Positions 34,689-43,206 of a stretch of 64,000 nucleotides of DNA are shown piece by piece. Location: assembly GCF_042682915.1 (NCBI RefSeq), contig NZ_JBHUIW010000024.1, forward strand, positions 1 to 64,000, read 5' to 3'. Within the stretch, counting starts at the first letter, position 1; each line of letters begins with the position of its first letter. Both the position numbers and the translations under genes were made by a program. The notes beneath the pieces were generated by a model that was not told the origin of the DNA, ran no database searches, and was given only the letters and a program-made list of their open reading frames with translations. This DNA is from Rhodoplanes azumiensis (lineage in GTDB: Bacteria > Pseudomonadota > Alphaproteobacteria > Rhizobiales > Xanthobacteraceae).

Positions 34689-34858
34689 GTGCTGCTCCGA
34701 AGGATCGTTGGCGTTCTTGTTGCGACGTCGTTCTTCCGGCGCGACGCACCTCGTTCCGGGCGCTCTCACCGACACGCAAAACCGCCCCGCCCCCGAACGG
34801 CTCCGGATCAGAGCCGCTCGGGACGAGGCGGAACGTGGACTTACATCGTCACCCCGGC

Positions 34859-35656
34859 TCACGCCGCCTGGGCGGCGACCGGAGCGGGCTCGGGCTCGAT
34901 GCTCTCGAGCCGCTTCGTCCAGGTGATGATCTCGAAGCGGCCGTCGAAATGCTCGGCCACGGCCGTGCAGCTCTCCACCCAGTCACCGCAATTGATGTAA
35001 TGGGTGCCGAAACTCTCGTGCATGACCGCATGATGGATGTGGCCGCAGATCACGCCGTCGACGCCGTGGTGCTGCGCCTCGGCGGCGAGCGTCTTCTCGA
35101 AGTCGCCGATGTAGTTGACGGCGTTCTTCACCTTCAGCTTGGCCCACTTCGAGAACGACCAGTAGCCGAAGCCGAGCCGCCGCATCAGCCCGTTGACGAG
35201 GCGGTTCATCGTGATGGCGAGGTCGTAGGCCTTGTCGCCGAGCAGCGCCAGCCAGCGCGCCTGGGAGATCACGAAGTCGAACAGGTCGCCGTGGATGACC
35301 AGATAACGACGGCCGTCCGGCGTCTCGTGGATGGCGTGCTCCACCACCTCGATGCCGCCGAAATGCGTGCCGTAATAGCCGCGCAGGAACTCGTCGTGAT
35401 TGCCCGGCACGTAGATCATGCGGGCGCCCTTGCGGCCCTTGCGCAGGAGCTTCTGGACGACGTCGTTGTGGGCCTGCGGCCAGTACCAGCTCGACTTCAG
35501 GTGCCAACCGTCGACGATGTCGCCGACCAGATAGACCGTGTCGGCCTCGTGCCAGCGGAGAAAGTCGAGAAGCTTGTCGGCCTGGCAGCCGCGGGTTCCG
35601 AGATGGACGTCCGAGATGAACAATGTGCGGAAGCGCCGCAATCCGTTGTCCGTCAC
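34859..35656 (-). CDS. UDP-2,3-diacylglucosamine diphosphatase-like metallophosphoesterase
   Basis: A 265-residue calcineurin-like phosphoesterase. Metal-binding motifs are in order: SDVHLG (15-20), GDIVDGW (45-51), GNHDEF (85-90), HGDLFD and GHIHHA. The sequence following (YLVGDIVDGWHLK and YWSFSKWAKLKVKNAV) is of the LpxH-like branch that Rhizobiales keep apart from true LpxH/LpxI. Activity on UDP-diacylglucosamine in lipid A synthesis is possible, but another lipid phosphoester substrate fits equally well given its pmtA neighbour. The start is GTG at 35656. It is divergent from the glycosyltransferase gene, 158 bp between starts. Confidence 0.83.
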   Translation of the reverse strand: MTDNGLRRFRTLFISDVHLGTRGCQADKLLDFLRWHEADTVYLVGDIVDGWHLKSSWYWPQAHNDVVQKLLRKGRKGARMIYVPGNHDEFLRGYYGTHFGGIEVVEHAIHETPDGRRYLVIHGDLFDFVISQARWLALLGDKAYDLAITMNRLVNGLMRRLGFGYWSFSKWAKLKVKNAVNYIGDFEKTLAAEAQHHGVDGVICGHIHHAVMHESFGTHYINCGDWVESCTAVAEHFDGRFEIITWTKRLESIEPEPAPVAAQAA

Positions 35657-35814
35657 GCCGCGCCCCCTTCAATGATCGCATCAATGATCGTGAACATTTC
35701 CGGGTTCTGACAGAGTCCTGTTGCGGTTCGATGACGCACCGCACCGGGCCTGGGAACCGACCCTGCGCGCCCCTTCGTCATCGCTTCGTCATGCGGGCGT
35801 TGTAGTCGCCGGAC

Positions 35815-36945
35815 ATGACACTCCTCGGACTCGCTGTCGCCTTTTGTGGCCTCACCGTGCTCGTGCATGTCGCGAGCGTCGCCATCGCCGCTTGGCGTTG
35901 CCGCGTGCGGTCGGGCACCATGGCGCCGAGGCCCGGCACGCCGCCCGTCACCATCGTGCGGCCGGTGTGCGGCATCGAGAACTTCATCGAGGAGACGCTC
36001 GCCTCGACGTTCCGGCTCGACTATCCGACCTACGAGATCCTGTTCTGCGTCGCCTCGCCGGCCGACCCGGTGATCCCGGTGGTCGAGGCGCTGATGGCAC
36101 GGCACCCGACCGTGCCGGCGCGGCTGTTGATCGGCAACGATCCGGTCAGCAGCAATCCCAAGCTGAACAACTGCGTCAAGGGCTGGCACGCGGCCCGCCA
36201 CGACTGGATCGTGCTCGCCGACTCCAACGTGCTGCTGCCGATCGACTATCTGCAGCGGCTGCTGGCGACCTGGCGGGCCGACACCGGACTCGTCTGCGCC
36301 CCGCCGATCGGCAGCCGGCCGGACGGCTTCTGGGCCGAGGTGGAATGCGCCTTCCTCAACACCTATCAGGCGCGCGCCCAGTATGTCGCCGACACGATCG
36401 GGCTCGGCTTCGCCCAGGGCAAGACGCTGTTCTGGCGCCGCGTCGTGCTGGAGGCCGGCGGCGGCATCAAGGCGCTCGGCGCCGATGTCGCCGAGGATGC
36501 CGCCTCGACCAAGGTGGTGCGCGGGCTCGGCCTGAAGGTCCGCCTGACGGACGCGCCGTTCGAGCAGCCGCTCGGCCGCCGCCGTCCGGCCGAGGTGTGG
36601 CGCCGGCAGTCGCGCTGGGCGCGGCTGCGGCGGGCCTGCTTCCCGGGCTACTTCCTGCCCGAGATCCTCACCGGCGGGCTGTTTCCGGGTCTCGCCTTAG
36701 CGATCGCGGTCGGCGAGCTCGGCGGCCCGGTGCTGCCGCTGCTCATGCTGTTCTGGCTCGGCTGGTACGGCGCCGAGATGGCGCTGGCGCGCGCCGCCGG
36801 CTGGCACCTTTCCCGCTGGTACCCGCTGCACGGCCTGTTGCGCGACCTGATGCTGCCGGCGCTGTGGCTCGACGGCCTGCTCGGCCAATCCTTCGAATGG
36901 CGCGGCAACGAGATCCGCGTCGAGGCCGACGGACGCGCCGTCTGA
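35815..36945 (+). CDS. GT21 family glycosyltransferase, ceramide glucosyltransferase-like
   Basis: A 376-residue membrane enzyme. An N-terminal anchor (1-27) is followed by a GT-A domain with the family motifs: the first Asp region (CVASPADP), DSN at 136-138 (D2), AEDAA at 226-230 (D3) and RQSRW at 264-268, the R/QxxRW signature. Two or three more hydrophobic stretches follow (about 285-350). GT21 enzymes add a sugar from UDP-glucose or UDP-glucuronate to ceramide or a related lipid; the related HpnI acts on hopanoids, but no hopanoid genes are seen. It lies next to pmtA and the LpxH-like gene, which supports a lipid role. Confidence 0.87.
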   Translation: MTLLGLAVAFCGLTVLVHVASVAIAAWRCRVRSGTMAPRPGTPPVTIVRPVCGIENFIEETLASTFRLDYPTYEILFCVASPADPVIPVVEALMARHPTVPARLLIGNDPVSSNPKLNNCVKGWHAARHDWIVLADSNVLLPIDYLQRLLATWRADTGLVCAPPIGSRPDGFWAEVECAFLNTYQARAQYVADTIGLGFAQGKTLFWRRVVLEAGGGIKALGADVAEDAASTKVVRGLGLKVRLTDAPFEQPLGRRRPAEVWRRQSRWARLRRACFPGYFLPEILTGGLFPGLALAIAVGELGGPVLPLLMLFWLGWYGAEMALARAAGWHLSRWYPLHGLLRDLMLPALWLDGLLGQSFEWRGNEIRVEADGRAV

Positions 36946-37402
36946 GGGCGGCGCCGACCACGCGCCGGCCGGGCGCCTGAATCCGGCTCTCCGCGCCGAG
37001 GCGTCCGCCGCCGCTCCGTCCCGTATTTCCCGTCGCACGGAACCTGTGAGACGGGCCGGCTCGGCCGGTCGGGACGGCCTTCCATCGGACGGGAGCGACC
37101 CGTGCCGGCCACCGTCGACCGACAACATTCGACCCGAACGATAGCGGCCCGAACGATCGCGGCCCGGACGACCGTGCTCGCCGCCCTCGCTCGACGGCAT
37201 CGGCATGGCCGACATCATGACCGGCATCGCCGAGCAGCGGCACCCCACGTCGTCCGGCACACCGGCGCGCCGCGCCCGCTCGCCCGGACCGGCGCGCCGG
37301 GATCCGCCACGCCTCTTGCGGCGGGTCGTCTCCTGGTGTCTGGTCCCGGCATCGTGGCGCGGCGCGCCCGATCGCCAGGATTCTCGCCCCAGGACATCCG
37401 CC
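36946..37402. other. Gene-free stretch before the SDR gene
   Basis: About 450 bp with no supported gene. It contains a 15-bp tandem repeat, CCCGAACGATAGCGG, CCCGAACGATCGCGG and a decayed third unit at 37133-37177. Long frames on both strands here are rich in Arg/His/Pro and lack any family signature. Confidence 0.5.
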
Positions 37403-38182
37403 ATGGATCTCGGACTCGCCGGCCGCAACGCCATCGTCTGCGCCTCCAGCCGCGGGCTGGGACGCGCCTGCGCGCAAAAGCTCGCCGAGGCGGGCTGCAC
37501 CGTGGTGATCAACGGGCGCGACCGCGATCACCTGACCGCCGTCGCATTCGAGATCGCCGAGCGCACCGAGGCGGCCGTGATCCCGGTGGTCGGCGACGTG
37601 GCGACGGCGGAGGGCCAGGCGGCGCTGCTCGAGGCCTGCCCGGCGCCCGACATTCTCGTCAACAACAATGCCGGCCCGCCCTTCCGGGATTTCCGCGAGC
37701 TCGACCGCGAGGCGATCCTGACGGGTCTCGTCGCCAACATGGTGGCGGCGATCGAATTGACCCAGACCGTGATCGACGGCATGCGGGCGCGCCGATTCGG
37801 CCGCATCGTCAACATCACGTCGGGCTCGGTGAAGATGCCGCTGCCGGGCCTCGATCTCTCCTCCGGCGCGCGCGCCGGGCTCACCGCCTTCATGGCCGGC
37901 GTCGCCCGCACGGTCGCGGCGGACGGTGTGACCATCAACGCGCTGCTGCCCGGCATCTTCGAGACCGACCGGCTCAAGGCCATGATCGCGGCGACGGCCG
38001 AGCGGCGCGGCGTCACGCCCGAGGAGGTCGCGGCCGAGCGGCTGGCCACCGTGCCGGCGCGCCGGCTCGGCACGCCCGAGGAGTTCGGCGCCGCCTGCGC
38101 GTTCCTCTGCTCGGCCCATGCCGGCTACATCACCGGGCAGAGCCTGCTGATCGACGGCGGCGCGTTCCCGGGCGCGTTCTGA
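37403..38182 (+). CDS. SDR-family protein (FabG-like) with replaced catalytic Tyr and Lys
   Basis: A 259-residue Rossmann protein. The cofactor motif is ASSRGLGRA (14-22), NNNAG is at 87-91 and the catalytic Ser is S140 in NITSGSV. Where the YxxxK active-site pair should be, the sequence reads S153-S-G-A-R157. The C-terminus ends with ITGQSLLIDGGAFPGAF. This branch of SDRs lacking the Tyr is known in Rhizobiales and often labelled 3-oxoacyl-ACP reductase; it probably has altered chemistry or only binds its ligand. ATG 37403 begins at the family start MDLGLAGRNA; the upstream in-frame region is Arg/Pro-rich. Confidence 0.85.
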   Translation: MDLGLAGRNAIVCASSRGLGRACAQKLAEAGCTVVINGRDRDHLTAVAFEIAERTEAAVIPVVGDVATAEGQAALLEACPAPDILVNNNAGPPFRDFRELDREAILTGLVANMVAAIELTQTVIDGMRARRFGRIVNITSGSVKMPLPGLDLSSGARAGLTAFMAGVARTVAADGVTINALLPGIFETDRLKAMIAATAERRGVTPEEVAAERLATVPARRLGTPEEFGAACAFLCSAHAGYITGQSLLIDGGAFPGAF

Positions 38183-38219
38183 TCATGGTCCGCGCGGCGC
38201 TCGGCCCGTTCTGATTCCC

Positions 38220-38247
38220 TCATGGCCGGGCTCGTCCGGGCATGACG
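38220..38247. repeat. Family A palindrome, internal deletion derivative
   Basis: TCATGGCCGGGCTCGTCCGGGCATGA is what remains when the inner part of the copy at 60538-60644 is removed: the outer left end joins the right end CCGGGCATGACG. It lies between the SDR gene and the convergent synthase gene. Confidence 0.65.
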
Positions 38248-38275
38248 GCGCCGAGAGCCGTCGGCCCGAACCACG

Positions 38276-38299
38276 AAAACGGGCGCCCGCAGGCGCCCG
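38276..38299 (-). terminator. Terminator of the isopropylmalate/homocitrate synthase-like gene
   Basis: On the minus strand CGGGCGCC-TGCG-GGCGCCCG is followed by TTTTCG, 80 nt past the stop codon. Read on the plus strand the same stem is followed by CTCTTTCT, so it may also end the SDR transcript. Confidence 0.75.
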
Positions 38300-38378
38300 C
38301 TCTTTCTGGACAGGTGTTTGTCGTCCGGACGAGCCGCCCGGCGGCGCGCCCGCCGGACCTCCCGGAGCCGGCGGCTCT

Positions 38379-39608
38379 TCAGGCCGCCTTGCCGAGGACG
38401 CGCTTCGCGAGGTCGCGGAACTCGCCCTTCGAGAGCATCTTCTTGTTCTTCAGCGAATAGGCCTTGACGGCCTGCAACACCGTCATGGCGTCGTCGTCCG
38501 ACACCTGCATGCCGAGATCCTGCAGCCAGATGTTGACCGAGTCGATGCCCGAGCCCTTGCCCATCACGATGTCGGCGGGCGGCTGGCCGACCGCGTCCCA
38601 GCGGATCGGGAACAATTCGGTCGCCATCTGCTCGCCGCAGTTCTTGAACCAGCTCGCGATGATGCCGGACTCGATCTGATAGAGGCCGGAGCCGACGATC
38701 GCCTTGTTGCTCGGCACCTGCACGCCGGCCAGCCGCTGCACCAGATTGGCGAGCGGCGTGAGCTTGGTCGTGTCGATGCCGATGTCCTGACCGTACATGG
38801 TCTTGAGCGCCATCACGACCTCTTCCATCGGCGTGTTGCCGGAGCGCTCGCCGATCCCCAGCACGGTCGTGTGCATCACCTCGACGCCCTCGGCGAGCGC
38901 CATGATGGTGTTGGCGACGCCCATGCCGAAATCCTGGTGGAAGTGCGCCTCGAGCCGCACGTTCAGGCGCTTCTTCACCTCGCGGGCGAAGTAGCGGGCG
39001 GCGTGCGGCGACAGCACCCCGAAGGTGTCGACCAGCGCCACCGCGTCCATATGGCCTTCCTTGCCGACGCGCTCGATCAGGTCGATCGCCCATTTCAGCT
39101 CGGCGCGCGAGAAGTCGATCGGGAAGAACACCACCTCGAGCCCGTTGTCGTGGGCGTAGCGGGTCGATTCGATCGAAGTCTCGATCGCCTTCTCCATCTT
39201 CCAGCGATAGGCGTTCTCGACCAGATGCATGCTGGAGGGGATCTCCATCACGACGCCCTTGACGCCGGTGTCGATCGCCCGCTTCACGTCGTCGACCATG
39301 CAGCGCGCGAAGGCGAAGATCTCGGGGCCGAGATTGCGCTTCACGATCTCCTTGATGGCCTCGTTGTCGGACGCCGAGACGACCGGCATGCCGGCCTCGA
39401 TGCGATGCACGCCGGCTTCCGCCAGCGCCTCGGCGATCCTGATCTTCTCGTCCTTGGAGAAGATCACGCCGGTCTGCTGCTCGCCGTCGCGCAGCGTGAC
39501 GTCGTGAACCTTGATCTGCTTGGCGAAGTTCAGATCCTTGACGGCCTCGTCGGCGTAGTTCCACGGGCTCACGAACCAGTCCTTGGCCTTCCACGGCTCA
39601 GTCGCCAT
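38379..39608 (-). CDS. 2-isopropylmalate/homocitrate synthase-like enzyme (DRE-TIM family)
   Basis: A 409-residue metal-dependent TIM barrel. The family signature is VHDVTLRDGEQQTG (34-47), with catalytic R40 and metal ligand D41, and the His pair H222-F-H224. The GxGERxGN region is present as LGIGERSGNTP. The LeuA regulatory domain is missing, so it is a short form without leucine feedback control. Such enzymes condense acetyl-CoA or similar with a 2-oxo acid, or cleave HMG-like substrates; the exact substrate is open. Start ATG 39608 follows GAGAGGAGCAG, a good ribosome binding site. The downstream hairpin at 38276-38299 is its terminator. Confidence 0.85.
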   Translation of the reverse strand: MATEPWKAKDWFVSPWNYADEAVKDLNFAKQIKVHDVTLRDGEQQTGVIFSKDEKIRIAEALAEAGVHRIEAGMPVVSASDNEAIKEIVKRNLGPEIFAFARCMVDDVKRAIDTGVKGVVMEIPSSMHLVENAYRWKMEKAIETSIESTRYAHDNGLEVVFFPIDFSRAELKWAIDLIERVGKEGHMDAVALVDTFGVLSPHAARYFAREVKKRLNVRLEAHFHQDFGMGVANTIMALAEGVEVMHTTVLGIGERSGNTPMEEVVMALKTMYGQDIGIDTTKLTPLANLVQRLAGVQVPSNKAIVGSGLYQIESGIIASWFKNCGEQMATELFPIRWDAVGQPPADIVMGKGSGIDSVNIWLQDLGMQVSDDDAMTVLQAVKAYSLKNKKMLSKGEFRDLAKRVLGKAA

Positions 39609-39955
39609 CTGGCTGCTCCTCTCGCGCTGCGTCTCGTTGATCGGCGCCGTTGCTCGGCGCCTGTCGGCCGCTGCGGCCACGCCTTTCGGCGCGGCCGTCG
39701 TTTCGCTCCTCGGGCCGGTACTCTACAGAGTTTGATTCCGCGCGCGCCGGAAAAGTCGGGCGATCTCGTTGCTCAATCCTCCGATCAGTCATGCAAAAGA
39801 CGCCGGACATGGGGCCTCTGCAAAAGCCGCAGAGCCGCGAAAGATCGCGGCCGGCGGGCGTCGATACGCGCAACGCGGCGCGGCGTCGCAGCGAGCCTGC
39901 CGCAGTGCAGCACGTCTGTGGCCTCGCCGGTCCGGGTGACGAAACGCGGGTGATG
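39609..39955. other. Intergenic region between synthase and FAH genes
   Basis: A 347-bp gap with no supported gene. It has two short adjacent hairpins, CTCTGC-AAAAGCC-GCAGAG (39816-39834) and CCGCGA-AAGA-TCGCGG (39835-39850), about 110 nt downstream of the FAH-family stop codon on the minus strand. The region nearer 39700 should hold the synthase promoter. Confidence 0.45.
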
Positions 39956-40822
39956 TCAGGCGATCGGATTCGTCAGTGCGCCGATGCCCTCGATCGACAC
40001 CGTGACGACGTCGCCCGCCACCAGATAACGCGGCGGCCGGAACCCGATCCCCACACCGGCCGGCGTGCCGGTGGCGATCAGATCGCCCGGCTCCAACGTC
40101 ACATAAGCCGAAACGGTGGCGATGATGGTCGCGGTGTCGAAGATCATGTCGGAGAGCGGCGCCGATTGCCGCCGCTCGCCGTTGACCACGGTGGTGAGCA
40201 TCTGCCCGTCGAGCGGCCCCATCTCGTCGGCCGTCACCAGCCACGGGCCGACCGGGCAGAAGCCGTCCAGGCTCTTGCCGAGGAACCACTGCTTGTGGCG
40301 TTGCTGCAGGGTGCGGGCCGTCACGTCGTTGACCACCGTGTAGCCGAACACGTGGTCGAGCGCCTCGGCGGCCGTCACCTTGCTGCAGCGCCGGCCGATC
40401 ACCACGCCGAGCTCGCCCTCGTAATCCACCGTGCCGGTCGGATCGGCGGAGGCCGGCACCGGCTGGAGCGGATCGGCGAGCGACGACGTCGCCTTGGTGA
40501 AGACCACCGGAAATTCCGGGCTCTCCTGCTTGTCGCCCGACTGGTCGACGCCGCTCTGGGCGAATTCCTTCGCATGTTCGTGATAGTTCTTGCCGACGCA
40601 GATCACGTTCTTGGTCAGCGGCCCGACCGGCGCGGCGAGCGTCAGGCTCGACAACGGCGTGGCGGGACCGTGGCGGAGCGCGTCGGGCGCGCGGTCGAGG
40701 AGCGTGATCACGTCGCGCAGGTCGACGGCGGGGGCGCCGTCGATCAGGATCGGTCTAAACTCGTCGTGCGCGACGGTGCCGAAGATCTTGCCCTCGGCGG
40801 CGTGAACGGCGGCGATACGCAT
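39956..40822 (-). CDS. Fumarylacetoacetate hydrolase-family enzyme
   Basis: A 288-residue protein with an N-terminal FAH cap (1-65) and a catalytic domain from KNVICVGKNYHEH. Metal ligands are E135 and E137 in DYEGELGVVIG and D166 in VVNDVTAR. The motif GTPAGVG near the end is the family's. Members hydrolyse acylpyruvates, decarboxylate oxaloacetate or hydrate 2-oxo dienoates. Length and the KSLDGFCPVGPW loop resemble acylpyruvase/5-carboxymethyl-2-oxo-hexene dioate enzymes. It lies 162 bp downstream of a TRAP receptor gene on the same strand, so a role in handling an imported keto acid is inferred. Confidence 0.85.
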   Translation of the reverse strand: MRIAAVHAAEGKIFGTVAHDEFRPILIDGAPAVDLRDVITLLDRAPDALRHGPATPLSSLTLAAPVGPLTKNVICVGKNYHEHAKEFAQSGVDQSGDKQESPEFPVVFTKATSSLADPLQPVPASADPTGTVDYEGELGVVIGRRCSKVTAAEALDHVFGYTVVNDVTARTLQQRHKQWFLGKSLDGFCPVGPWLVTADEMGPLDGQMLTTVVNGERRQSAPLSDMIFDTATIIATVSAYVTLEPGDLIATGTPAGVGIGFRPPRYLVAGDVVTVSIEGIGALTNPIA

Positions 40823-40984
40823 GATGTCCGGGCTGGGCCTTCCTGCCGGGCCGGGAGCGGCCGGCTTCCCTCGGCCGCGGCACGGCCGATCGGGCCGGAT
40901 GGTATGACAAGTGGTCCGACCGGGGAAGGCGCGGCACGCCCAGGCTCGCGGCGATGCACACCGTCCTGCTGCGATGCAGCAGGC

Positions 40985-42061
40985 TCAGGCCCCCCGGGCC
41001 TCCAGGACGGCCCGGATCGAGACGCGGGACCAGCCGGCGACGCGGTCGCGGAACGCCGTGTAGGAGTCGTGGACCTTCTTGGCGAGCGGATTGCGCCCCG
41101 CGACCTCGGCGAGAATGTCCACGGCCTGGCCGCGCGCCGCCGCGACGATCTCGTCCGGGAAGGTCTCGAGCTTCACCTTGTGGCGCTCGATCAGCGCGGC
41201 CAGCGCCTCGGCGTTGAGCCGCTCCATCTCGGAGAGCGCGAAGGTCGCCTCGGTCGCGCAGGCATGGGCGACGATCGCCTTGAGGTCGGGATCGAGGCTG
41301 GTCCAGGCGGCGAGCGAGACCAGGCATTCGCCGGTGCCGTTCGGCTTGTTGAAGCCGGGACCATAGTAATGCGGCGCCACCCGGTAGAGGCCGAGCGCGA
41401 TGTCGGTGCCGGGCCCGACGAACTCGGCGCCGTCGAGCACGCCGGACTGAAGGCTGGTCAGGATCTCGCCCGGCGCTGTCGTCTGCGGCGTCGCGCCGAG
41501 CCGGCGATACACCTCGCCGCCGAGCCCGAGCGAGCGCACCTTGAGGCCCCTCAGATCGGCGAGACCCTTCAGCGTGGTGCGGAACCAGCCGCCCATGCAG
41601 ACGCCGGTGTTGCCACCCATGAACGGCTTCACCCCGAACGGCGCGTAGAGCTCGTCCCACAGCGCCTGGCCGCCGCCGGCCTCGACCCAGGCGACGTGCT
41701 CGGCAGGCGTCAGGCCGAACGGCACCGTGGTATAGAACGCCGCCGCCGGCTGCTTGCCCTGCCAGTAGAACGCCGCCGTGTGGCCCATCTCGACGACACC
41801 GCCCCCGACCGCGTCCAGCACCTCGAAAGCCGGCACCACCTCGCCGGCGGCATGGACCGTGATCTGCAGCCGACCACCGGACATCGCGGCGATGCGCTCG
41901 GCGATGCGCTCGGCCGACATGCCGGGACCGGGCAGCCGCTTCGGCCACGACGTCACCATCCGCCAGCGCCTGGTCTGCGCCCGCGCCACCGCGGGCGCGG
42001 CGACGGTCGCCGCGGCGCCGAGCGCCCCGCCGGCGAGACGACGTCGGGTGAGGTTCTTCAT
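40985..42061 (-). CDS. TRAP transporter substrate-binding protein (DctP family, TakP-like)
   Basis: A 358-residue periplasmic protein with an N-terminal Tat-type signal (TRRRLAGGALGAAATVAAPAVARA, residues 5-28; twin Arg present). The DctP fold is recognisable from WRMVTSWPKRLPGPG, the carboxylate-binding Arg in KVRSLGLGGEVYRRLGA, and GAEFVGPGTDIALGLY. The sequence is nearest the alpha-keto acid/divalent carboxylate branch (TakP). The small and large membrane subunits DctQ and DctM are not in the window, so this is either an orphan receptor or its partners lie elsewhere. ATG 42061 (MKNLTRRRL) starts the signal. Confidence 0.87.
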   Translation of the reverse strand: MKNLTRRRLAGGALGAAATVAAPAVARAQTRRWRMVTSWPKRLPGPGMSAERIAERIAAMSGGRLQITVHAAGEVVPAFEVLDAVGGGVVEMGHTAAFYWQGKQPAAAFYTTVPFGLTPAEHVAWVEAGGGQALWDELYAPFGVKPFMGGNTGVCMGGWFRTTLKGLADLRGLKVRSLGLGGEVYRRLGATPQTTAPGEILTSLQSGVLDGAEFVGPGTDIALGLYRVAPHYYGPGFNKPNGTGECLVSLAAWTSLDPDLKAIVAHACATEATFALSEMERLNAEALAALIERHKVKLETFPDEIVAAARGQAVDILAEVAGRNPLAKKVHDSYTAFRDRVAGWSRVSIRAVLEARGA

Positions 42062-42149
42062 CTCGGACTCCTGAACACATGACGTCCGTCGTTTCGGGTG
42101 GCCGCACACTCGTATCGAATGATGATCCAGCTATGCAGCGGCCTTCGTA

Positions 42150-42295
42150 CCCTCTCCCTGAGGGAGAGGGTCGGGCGCGAGCAAAGCTCGCGACCGGGGT
42201 GAGGGTTTACGGAGTTTGTCGGAGAACTCGGCACCCCCTCACCCGGATCTCGCGCATCTGCGTGAGATCCGACCTCTCCCCGGCGGGGAGAGGTG
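42150..42295. repeat. Palindromic intergenic element, family D
   Basis: Starts with CCCTCTCCC-TGA-GGGAGAGGG (42150-42170), continues with GCGAGCAAAGCTCGC and the related arms CCCTCACCCGGATCTCGC and GCGTGAGATCC, and ends with CCTCTCCCC-GGC-GGGGAGAGG. It has several nested stems. The same CCCTCTCCC-type repeat occurs in the intergenic DNA of many Proteobacteria. It lies just downstream of thiD, where it could protect or end the mRNA. Confidence 0.75.
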
Positions 42296-42360
42296 AACCG
42301 GAGAATGCCGCCAGCCCGGAGCTTCACGACGGATGCATCAAAACAGGCCATTCGTCGCGT

Positions 42361-43206
42361 TCACCACCACCGGTGAAAATGATGGATCGGGCCGAAGCCG
42401 GTGCCGATGGTCAGGCGGTCGGCGGCCGCGATCGCGGCGGCGACGTAGTCCTTCGCGGCGCCGACGGCATCGGCGAGCGGCTGCCCCTTGGCGAGGCCGG
42501 CCGCGACCGCCGAGGAGAGCGTGCAGCCGGTGCCGTGCGTGTTCCGCGTGGCGACGCGGGGCGCCGCGAAGCGGGTCACGCCCTCACGCGTCACCAGGAG
42601 GTCGGCGCTCTCCGCGCCTTCGCCATGACCGCCCTTGATCAGCACGGCGCGGGCACCGCGCGCGAGCAGCGCCTCGCCCTGCCCGCGCATCTCGGCCTCG
42701 GTCGTCGCGACGCCCGTGTCGAGCAGCGCCGCCGCCTCCGGCAGGTTCGGCGTGATCAGATCGGCGCGCGGCAGCAGGAGGCGGATCAGCGTGTCGACCG
42801 CCTCCGGCGCCAAGAGGCGCGCCCCGCTGGTCGAGATCATCACCGGATCGAGCACGACGTTGCGAGCCCGATGCTGATCGAGCCCGGCCGCCACCGCGAC
42901 GATCGCGGCCGGCACCGACAGCATGCCGATCTTCACGGCCGTGACGGCGAGATCGGAGAACACCGCGTCGATCTGCGCGGCGATGAACTCCGGCGGCACG
43001 TCGTGGATCGCCGTGACGCCGCGGGTGTTCTGCGCGGTCAGCGCGGCGATCACCGAGGCGCCGTAGACGCCGAGTGCCGAGAAGGTCTTCAGGTCCGCCT
43101 GGATGCCGGCGCCGCCGCTCGAATCCGAGCCCGCGACCGTGACGGCGATCGGCGTCTTGGCGATCGGCGTGACGGTGAGCGGCGTGACGGGGAGCGAGGT
43201 CGTCAC
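42361..43206 (-). CDS. thiD: Hydroxymethylpyrimidine/phosphomethylpyrimidine kinase ThiD
   Basis: A 281-residue ribokinase-fold enzyme that phosphorylates HMP and HMP-P for thiamine diphosphate synthesis. GSDSSGGAGIQADLKTFSAL starts near residue 27, and the anion-hole motif HGTGCTLSSA with catalytic Asp-equivalent region lies near 224-233. The start is GTG at 43206, overlapping the thiE stop as GTGA, which shows translational coupling. A short Thr-Pro-Leu-Thr-Val repeat (VTPLTVTPIAKTPIAVTV) precedes the catalytic core. Third gene of thiMED. Confidence 0.95.
   Translation of the reverse strand: MTTSLPVTPLTVTPIAKTPIAVTVAGSDSSGGAGIQADLKTFSALGVYGASVIAALTAQNTRGVTAIHDVPPEFIAAQIDAVFSDLAVTAVKIGMLSVPAAIVAVAAGLDQHRARNVVLDPVMISTSGARLLAPEAVDTLIRLLLPRADLITPNLPEAAALLDTGVATTEAEMRGQGEALLARGARAVLIKGGHGEGAESADLLVTREGVTRFAAPRVATRNTHGTGCTLSSAVAAGLAKGQPLADAVGAAKDYVAAAIAAADRLTIGTGFGPIHHFHRWW

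Noticed and set aside
34859..35656. Firm naming as lpxH
   Set aside because: The motifs fit the wider LpxH-like family; the neighbourhood contains pmtA, not lpx genes, so the substrate is uncertain.
35815..36945. Assignment as HpnI (hopanoid glycosyltransferase)
   Set aside because: GT21 motifs fit, but no other hopanoid genes are in the window.
42150..42295. CCCTCTCCC palindrome as a phage attachment or origin
   Set aside because: It is a dispersed intergenic repeat type with no integrase or replication gene near.
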